From positions 1 to 64,000 of the forward strand of contig CAYOHP010000025.1 of NCBI GenBank assembly GCA_964403795.1: a stretch of DNA of 64,000 nt. The letters are read 5' to 3'. The notes under the pieces are model-generated. The model had not been told where the DNA came from. It did not search any database and saw only the letters and a list, made by a program, of their open reading frames with translations. This stretch comes from CAYOHP01 sp964403795 [NCBI: uncultured bacterium]. GTDB taxonomy: Bacteria; Muiribacteriota; UBA6191; CAZXTJ01. Both the position numbers and the translations under genes were made by a program. Of this stretch, positions 58,820 through 64,000 are shown piece after piece. Within the stretch, counting starts at the first letter, position 1. Each line of letters begins with the position of its first letter.

Positions 58820-60031
58820 ATGCGCGTCGCCATCACGGGTATGGGCCTGGTCAGCGCCGCCGGGATCGGGGTCCCGGAGTTCCGGCGTGCCATCGAGGCC
58901 GGGCTGCCTGGGGACTCCTCCGTCCCCGAGCTGATCGCCCCTGCCCAGCAGGCCCGCATCGGGGCCGTCGCCCGGGACCCGGCCTACCGGGACACCCGAG
59001 GTCCGTGGGACCGGGCCATCCGCTGGTCGGAGGTCGCCGCCCGGGAGGCCGCTTCCCAGGCCGGTTTCGCGCCGGGCCGCTTCCCGGCCGGCTCGGCCCT
59101 GGTGCTCGGGACCTCGCTCGGGGCCGCCGAATCGGCCCAGCGCTGGCACGAGGCGAGGCTCGGGGGAAGGCGGGGACGACGGTCTGACCTGGTCCAGGCG
59201 GCCCTGCACGCGACCACGGACAAGGTCGCCTGGAGCCTCGGGCTCGACGGTCCGCGCACCACCATCTCCAACGCCTGCGTCTCGGGCACGAACGCGCTGG
59301 GGATCGCCCTCGACATGGTGCGGGCGGGCGAGGCCGAGGTGGTGGTGGCCGGCGGGGTGGACACCCTGCACCGCTTCAACTTCTGCGGGTTCGCCACCCT
59401 GTGGGCCCTCACCAGCGAGCGCTGCCGTCCCTTCGATTCGCACCGCACCGGGATGCTGCTCGGGGAGGCCGCCGCCTTCCTGGTGGTCGAGAGCGAAGCC
59501 AGCCTGAGGCGCCGTGGTGGCCGGGCCCTGGTCGAGCTCGCCGGCTACGGCGCGGCCGGGGACGCGGTCCACATCACGGCGCCGTGCCGGGAGGGCGGCG
59601 GGGCCTTCCGCTCGATCTCGATGGCGCTCGCCGACGCCGGGGTCACGCCCGAGGACGTCGACTTCGTCTCCCTGCACGGGACCGGGACCATGTACGCCGA
59701 CGGCATGGAGGCCGCCGCCATGGGCCGGATCTTCGGCGAGCGGGTCCGGGAGGTCCCGGCCACCAGCCTGAGGCCGGTGACCGGCCACACCATGGGATCG
59801 GCCGGCTCGATCGACACGGTGGCCTGCGTGCTGGCGATCGAACACGGCTTCGTGCCCCCCACGCCCCACCACAACGAGCTCGACCCGGGGCTGGCGGCCC
59901 CGGTGCGGATCGTGACCGAGCGGCTCGCCGGGCCGGTGGAGGTGGCGCTGAACACCTCCTCGGGCTTCGCCGGCTCGAACGCTTCGGTGGTGCTGCGGCG
60001 CTGGGACCGGAGCGGGGAGCAGGCGCCGTGA
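58820..60031 (+). CDS. Beta-ketoacyl synthase (active, FabF-like)
   Basis: 403 residues of the condensing-enzyme (thiolase) fold. All three catalytic residues are present: C153 in SNACVSGTNAL, H286 in LHGTGTMYADG, H323 in PVTGHTMGSAG. The N-terminus VAITGMGLVSAAGIGV and C-terminal SSGFAGSNASVVLRR are typical. It would condense an acyl chain with malonyl-ACP. No ACP, ketoreductase or acyltransferase is nearby except the second ketosynthase, which overlaps by four bases (GTGA). This resembles KS-alpha of type II polyketide and aryl polyene pathways. Confidence 0.92.
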   Translation: MRVAITGMGLVSAAGIGVPEFRRAIEAGLPGDSSVPELIAPAQQARIGAVARDPAYRDTRGPWDRAIRWSEVAAREAASQAGFAPGRFPAGSALVLGTSLGAAESAQRWHEARLGGRRGRRSDLVQAALHATTDKVAWSLGLDGPRTTISNACVSGTNALGIALDMVRAGEAEVVVAGGVDTLHRFNFCGFATLWALTSERCRPFDSHRTGMLLGEAAAFLVVESEASLRRRGGRALVELAGYGAAGDAVHITAPCREGGGAFRSISMALADAGVTPEDVDFVSLHGTGTMYADGMEAAAMGRIFGERVREVPATSLRPVTGHTMGSAGSIDTVACVLAIEHGFVPPTPHHNELDPGLAAPVRIVTERLAGPVEVALNTSSGFAGSNASVVLRRWDRSGEQAP

Positions 60032-61104
60032 GGCAGGTCGTGGTCACGGGCATCGGTCTCGTGCATCCCCGGGGCGAGGACCCGTCGATCCTGGACGCGG
60101 TCTTCGCCGAGGACCCCGGTCCGGTCGTGGCCACCATCGCCGAGCTCGACTACAAGCGCTACTTCCCGGACAGCACCAAGCGGATCAAGAAGATGGACAT
60201 GGCCGGGCGCTATGCCTCCTACGCGGCCATGCTGGCGCTGCGTTCGACCGGCCTCGAGAAGCCGCCCGTACCGCAGCGTTCGGGGCTCGTCACCGGCACC
60301 ATGTTCGGCGGGCTGGAGGCCTGCGAGGCCTTCCATCGGGAGATGCTCACCGCCGGACCCGACGCCGTGAATCCGGTCCACTTCCCCAACACCGCCCACA
60401 ACGTGGCGGCCGGCCACGTGGCCATCTCGCTCGGCCTGCAGGGGCCGGTGCTGGCGCTGGCCTCCGGGCTCTCCGCTTCGCTCGAGGCGATCCTGGCGGG
60501 CACCCGCATGATCCGGGCCGGGAGGGCCGACCTGGTGGCCGCGGGCGGATTCGAGCGCTGGTTCCCGACCCTGGCCGAGGCCCTGGGCGCGGCCGGGATC
60601 CCGGTCGGGGCGGGTGGCCTGGCTCCCTCGGAAGGCGCCTGCTTCCTGATCCTGGAGGCCGAGGAGATGGCCCGGGCCCGGGACGCCCGGATCCGGGGTC
60701 GCATCCTGACCTACGGCCAGGCCTCGGGCAGCCCGTCGACCGGCGGATCGGATCCCGAGGGCAAGGCGCTCTCCCGGGCTCTCGGACTGGCGCTCGCCCG
60801 GGCCGACGGGGCACCCGATCTGCGGATCGCGTGCCTCGGCACCCAGGGGCTCGCCGGCTACGACCGGGCGATCGCCGCCGGCTGGGATTCGGCGCTCTCC
60901 GGGGGAGTGGACGAGCTGGTCCGGATCACGCCCAAGCGCGCCCTGGGCGAGACCTTCGGGGTGGCCGGTGCGCTGGCGGTGGCCAGCATCCTCCGGGGCT
61001 GGGAGACGGGACGCTTGCCCCCGGGCTCGGCGTTGGTGGACGGCCTCTCCTGGGGAGGGGCCGCCAGCGCGCTGCTGGTGGCCGGGGGCGACCGAGGGCA
61101 GTAG
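60028..61104 (+). CDS. Ketosynthase-like protein lacking catalytic residues (chain-length-factor-like)
   Basis: 358 residues of the same fold (VVVTGIGLVHPRGEDPSILD; HFPNTAHNVAAGHVAISLGL), starting at GTG inside the stop of the active ketosynthase. At the three catalytic positions it has L144 (ALASGLSA in place of ACxSG), L270 (CLGTQG in place of HGTGT) and E308 (GETFGVAG in place of GHTxGAAG). Condensation activity is therefore very unlikely. It probably pairs with the upstream active enzyme as a KS-beta/chain-length-factor-type subunit. Confidence 0.85.
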   Translation: MRQVVVTGIGLVHPRGEDPSILDAVFAEDPGPVVATIAELDYKRYFPDSTKRIKKMDMAGRYASYAAMLALRSTGLEKPPVPQRSGLVTGTMFGGLEACEAFHREMLTAGPDAVNPVHFPNTAHNVAAGHVAISLGLQGPVLALASGLSASLEAILAGTRMIRAGRADLVAAGGFERWFPTLAEALGAAGIPVGAGGLAPSEGACFLILEAEEMARARDARIRGRILTYGQASGSPSTGGSDPEGKALSRALGLALARADGAPDLRIACLGTQGLAGYDRAIAAGWDSALSGGVDELVRITPKRALGETFGVAGALAVASILRGWETGRLPPGSALVDGLSWGGAASALLVAGGDRGQ

Positions 61105-61110
61105 GCACCG

Positions 61111-61130
61111 CCGGACCGGGAGCCGTCCGG
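61111..61130. terminator. Short hairpin between convergent genes
   Basis: CCGGAC, eight-base loop, GTCCGG, in the 27-base gap between the ketosynthase pair and the DUF1801 gene. It may end transcription from both sides. Confidence 0.35.
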
Positions 61131-61131
61131 A

Positions 61132-61506
61132 TCACTTCCGCAGCTTGGGCAGGTGCGCGGCGGCGGCCACGACCAGCTTCCGCAGGGCCGCGTTCCCGAG
61201 CATGTCCGGATCCTCGAGCTTCACGTGGCGGAGCGCCTTGCCGGTCCCCTCCAGGAGCCCACCAGGGTCCGGGAGGTCGGCGCCGTAGTAGAACCCGAGG
61301 TTCACGTGGGCCTTGAAGAGGCCGACGTAGCAGAAGTGCTCGGACATCTTCTTCGGTCCGACGCCGTAGCTGGCGATGTTCTGCTTCGGCCAGACCAGCT
61401 CGACCGCGTCGGGCATGGCTTCCCGGATCAGGGCCACCGCGCCGCGGGCCAGGCGGACGACCTGGGGCGTGCGCCCCTCGAGGAGGGCCTCCAGTTCCTT
61501 GCTCAT
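61132..61506 (-). CDS. DUF1801-family protein
   Basis: 124 residues from ATG 61506, with GGAGG 5 bases upstream; ATG 61518 is in frame. The sequence IREAMPDAVELVWPKQNIAS then YGVGPKKMSEHFCYVGLFKA and LEGTGKALRHVKLEDPDML fits the DUF1801 (YdhG-like) family, a small cytoplasmic alpha/beta fold of unknown function. A TACTCT element lies 37 bases upstream. No operon partner. Confidence 0.82.
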   Translation of the reverse strand: MSKELEALLEGRTPQVVRLARGAVALIREAMPDAVELVWPKQNIASYGVGPKKMSEHFCYVGLFKAHVNLGFYYGADLPDPGGLLEGTGKALRHVKLEDPDMLGNAALRKLVVAAAAHLPKLRK

Positions 61507-61543
61507 GCTGGCCTCCATTCCGGGCGGGTTTACGGTCGGCGAC

Positions 61544-61549
61544 AGAGTA
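61544..61549 (-). promoter_or_regulatory. -10-like element of DUF1801 gene
   Basis: Minus-strand TACTCT (GGATACTCT), 37 bases before ATG 61506, with GGAGG between them. Confidence 0.4.
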
Positions 61550-61649
61550 TCCCGGCGAGGGGAGCACGCGTCGCCGGGGCCAGCGGGCCCTGGAGTGGTT
61601 CCGGTTCCATCAATTCGCACCTTCGCTTTGGCGGAAACACCCGGAAGGC

Positions 61650-61655
61650 TACCGT
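61650..61655 (+). promoter_or_regulatory. -10-like element of TPR/CBM48 gene, with possible -35
   Basis: TACCGT with TTGGCG at 61628-61633 upstream (16-base spacing), the most sigma-70-like promoter in the window. TTG 61698 lies about 42 bases downstream after GGGGGT. Confidence 0.4.
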
Positions 61656-61697
61656 TGCGCAGAACGGTCCGCGGCGGCGAGAACCCCGGGGGTAACC

Positions 61698-64000
61698 TTG
61701 CGTTTCCTGCGAATCCAGGTCCTGGTCCTCACGCTCCTGGCGATTTCCACGGTGCCCATCGCAGGAAGGGCGGCGCCCTCGCCCGATCCGGAGGCCGCGG
61801 GAACCGACTCGCCCGGAGATCCGAGACCCGCCTGGAGCTACGAGGTGGAGAGGCTCCGCAGAGTGCCGGGGGATCCCGAACGCGAAGCCCTCCTGGCGGA
61901 GTGGCGGAACTCCGCGAGCGGTCCGCAGGGAGCGTGTTTCCGCTCGCTCCTCGCCCTGGCGACCGCGGATCCCGCTGCCGCCCTGGCGGCGGAGGCAGGG
62001 GCGGCGCCGGACTCGCCCTGGGTCCGGTTGGCGATGGCCCGGCACCGGCTCGAGTCCTGGGAGGGCGACGAGGAAGAGACTTCGAGGTCGCTGGAGGAGA
62101 GCTTGCTCGCTCTCGAAGCGGTCGTACCCCTGCCGCCGGACGAGACCAGTTTCCACCTCGAGCGAGCCAGGATCCATGAGGCCCTGGCGCATCGGAGCAA
62201 GGCCGTAGCTGCCGTGGAGGCCGCCCTGGCGGCAGGGCGCCATCATCCGCGAGCCCAGGTAGCGATCGCCGTTTGGCTCGGCAGCCTCTATGTTCCCGAC
62301 GACGCTGCCTTGACGAACGAGCCGGACCCCCCGGTCCCGGTGCGGCGCCTTCTCCTCCGTCTCGCTCGCGAGCTGGAGGTCCTGCCCGGATTCGAACCTC
62401 TCCTTGCTTCCTCGTGGCTCGGGGATACCTACCGTCTGGGTGTGGCGCGCCATCTCGTCCACGACTCCGATCCCGCTTCGCCCCCCTCACCCGAGGAGGT
62501 CCGAGAGGGAACGCGAAGGGTCGAGGAACTGCTCGCCCGGAACCCGGGGAACCTCGCTGCGCTCCACTTGCAGATCAGCAACCTCGCTGCGGGTGGCCGC
62601 TATGAGGAGGCGCTCGCGAGGATCCGCCGATCGCCGACGCCCGAGGCGTCCGCCTGGGTGACGCGCTCCATCGAGGAGATGCTCGAGAGTGGGGCAGGTC
62701 TTCACTCGGTTGTCGAGGACGGAGACCACCTGGTCTTCCGGACCAGGCCCGAAGGCAGGACGGAGGTCCCCGTCTGGGTGACCGGCGACTTCGACGGATG
62801 GCAGGGACGACGTCATCGCCTCCGCCCGGGAGTGGATGGACAGCTGACCGTCCGAGTACCCCGCCCGTCGGCCCCAGGTCTGTATCGGTACAGGTTCGAG
62901 ACTCGTTACAACCGGTTCTCTCGCGCCATGACCGCCCCTGCGGCGCACCTGGGAGCCACCGCCTTCCGCATCGACACCACGGGACATCTGGCCCCCGAGG
63001 CCGCGGCCGACAGGGAACTCCTGCTCCTGCGTGCCCGAGAACTCTCCTGGACACCTTGGACGGCCTTCCGGTCTCTCGAGCTGGCCACCCGCGCCTTGGA
63101 ATCCGACCCAGGGAATCCGGAAGCGCTCGCGGCTCTCCATACGGGGCTGGTGCGGACCGGGAAATGGCGGGAACTCACCTCGGGATGGCCCGCGGAGCGG
63201 GTGAGGATCCCGGACGCAAAACAGGACGCGGCCCGTGCATTGCACACTGCCCTGTGCGCCGCTCGCGGCCCCGGGCGGCGGGACCTCCTGGCCCAGGCCG
63301 AGGCCATGGGGATGGGAACCGAGTCGATCCGGGAGGAGCTGCTCGAAGACGAGCCCGATCCCTGGAAGCGGTACCTCCTGGCAGAAGCCCAGCTCGCGGG
63401 CCGGCCCGAGGAGGACCGGTACCAACAGCATCTCGCCTCTGCGGCCGAAGACCCCGCGACCTGGGAGAGGATCCGGGACCGTGCGGCAGGGAGTCGACAG
63501 CCCGAGATCCTCTTCTTCCTCGCTTCGGAGCTGGGCAAGCGGGGAGAGGTCGAGGCCTGTCGCCAGGCGCTGCGGCGCTACCAGGAGGTTGCCGGGGATC
63601 TGGCTGCCTGGACCTGGACCCGCTCGCTCTGGATCCACTCCAACCATCTGAAGCCGACCTCGAAGGAGACCCTGCTCGAGGGTCTCACGGAGGCGACCCG
63701 GCGCTTTCCCGACTCGCCGATGCCCTACGAGTGGATCCAGACCGTGACCGAGGCCGGGGTCCGTCCGGACCATCTCCTGGCGAATCTGCTCTCCACGGGC
63801 TCCGGGAACTCGATCGGCCCCGACCGCCTGGTGGCCCTCGGCCTCCTGGCCCGGGAAGCCGGGGATCCCCGCGCCGAGAGCTGGCTGCAGGCCGCGGTTT
63901 CGGAGGACCCCACCTGGAACGAGGCGCTCCATCGACTGGGCTGCTTCTACTTCGACCACCAGCGCTACCCCGAGGCGGCCGAACCGCTGCGAATGGCCCT
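61698..64000 (+). CDS. Secreted TPR protein with CBM48-like domain (3' end outside window)
   Basis: The frame from TTG 61698 (GGGGGT 5 bases upstream) is open to the last base, at least 767 residues, so the gene is cut by the window. A signal peptide covers residues 1-25 (QVLVLTLLAISTVPIAGRA). Helical TPR-like regions lie on both sides of a carbohydrate-binding fold of CBM48/AMPK-glycogen type (about residues 345-415: VWVTGDFDGWQGRRHRL, ending GLYRYRFETRYNR). Repeats include LELATRALESDPGNPEALAAL and, at the edge, WNEALHRLGCFYFDHQRYPE. More A/T-ending codons are used than in the neighbouring genes. Confidence 0.8.
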   Translation, partial: MRFLRIQVLVLTLLAISTVPIAGRAAPSPDPEAAGTDSPGDPRPAWSYEVERLRRVPGDPEREALLAEWRNSASGPQGACFRSLLALATADPAAALAAEAGAAPDSPWVRLAMARHRLESWEGDEEETSRSLEESLLALEAVVPLPPDETSFHLERARIHEALAHRSKAVAAVEAALAAGRHHPRAQVAIAVWLGSLYVPDDAALTNEPDPPVPVRRLLLRLARELEVLPGFEPLLASSWLGDTYRLGVARHLVHDSDPASPPSPEEVREGTRRVEELLARNPGNLAALHLQISNLAAGGRYEEALARIRRSPTPEASAWVTRSIEEMLESGAGLHSVVEDGDHLVFRTRPEGRTEVPVWVTGDFDGWQGRRHRLRPGVDGQLTVRVPRPSAPGLYRYRFETRYNRFSRAMTAPAAHLGATAFRIDTTGHLAPEAAADRELLLLRARELSWTPWTAFRSLELATRALESDPGNPEALAALHTGLVRTGKWRELTSGWPAERVRIPDAKQDAARALHTALCAARGPGRRDLLAQAEAMGMGTESIREELLEDEPDPWKRYLLAEAQLAGRPEEDRYQQHLASAAEDPATWERIRDRAAGSRQPEILFFLASELGKRGEVEACRQALRRYQEVAGDLAAWTWTRSLWIHSNHLKPTSKETLLEGLTEATRRFPDSPMPYEWIQTVTEAGVRPDHLLANLLSTGSGNSIGPDRLVALGLLAREAGDPRAESWLQAAVSEDPTWNEALHRLGCFYFDHQRYPEAAEPLRMA

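Noticed and set aside
1-64000. Search by eye for tRNA, rRNA, insertion sequences and known riboswitches
   Set aside because: No tRNA TPsiC-type signature, transposase motif, terminal inverted repeat pair or riboswitch core was found. A covariance-model search could still reveal a missed small RNA.

Overview
The window is bacterial chromosome of very high GC content: almost every third codon position is G or C, and GTG and TTG starts are common. It is gene-dense, with no gene-free stretch above about 240 bases. I saw no tRNA, rRNA, CRISPR array, insertion sequence or phage gene. Four transmembrane Hanks-type Ser/Thr kinases, a sigma-factor gene next to a kinase gene, an FmdE-family protein, Sel1/TPR/HEAT/WD40 repeat proteins and many secreted proteins of unknown function suggest an uncultured bacterium of a Planctomycetota-like or other deep lineage. 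That assignment is an inference; the prolyl-tRNA synthetase and Dus genes would be the markers to test it.

Layout. 1-8.1 kb: a minus-strand secretion-related run (DUF4331 protein, small lipoprotein, TPR protein, EF-hand protein, membrane protein), then a zinc-ribbon/FGE-like protein and kinase 1. 8.2-21 kb: plus-strand lipoprotein, kinase 2, proS, a HEAT-repeat membrane protein, a zinc-ribbon repeat protein, an M20 peptidase, a TerB-like/beta-propeller membrane protein and a U32-like barrel protein. 21-31.5 kb: kinase 3 with an ECF sigma factor, a secreted GldG-like protein, a secreted EEP-fold nuclease/phosphatase, a J-domain protein, a tRNA-dihydrouridine synthase, a rhomboid protease with two upstream genes (membrane protein and CinA/MoaB-like). 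31.6-41.7 kb: kinase 4, two divergent membrane/secreted proteins, FmdE, a type IV pilin-like operon with a large secreted protein, and an M48 protease. 41.7-49.1 kb: ornithine aminotransferase, a BNR propeller with a histone-H1-like tail plus MoaD-like protein, a MEMO-family protein, an SLH-domain protein, a second sigma factor followed by a membrane Sel1 protein, and a second EEP protein. 49.1-53.8 kb: a tight five-gene minus-strand operon for sugar-nucleotide and glycan modification. 53.9-64 kb: a WD40-like protein, two secreted proteins, a pair of ketosynthases of which the second has lost all catalytic residues, a DUF1801 protein, and a TPR/CBM48-like protein that runs off the end.

How it works together. 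Much of the coding capacity lies at the cell envelope: kinases with an outside domain, lipoproteins, proteases, pilins, an SLH protein and glycan enzymes. Two sigma factors sit beside membrane proteins that could control them. A TAnnnT -10-like element lies only 6-10 bases from the start codon of about eleven genes, usually without a Shine-Dalgarno sequence, which suggests frequent leaderless transcription. Other genes have both a -10 element and a clear GGAGG-type site.
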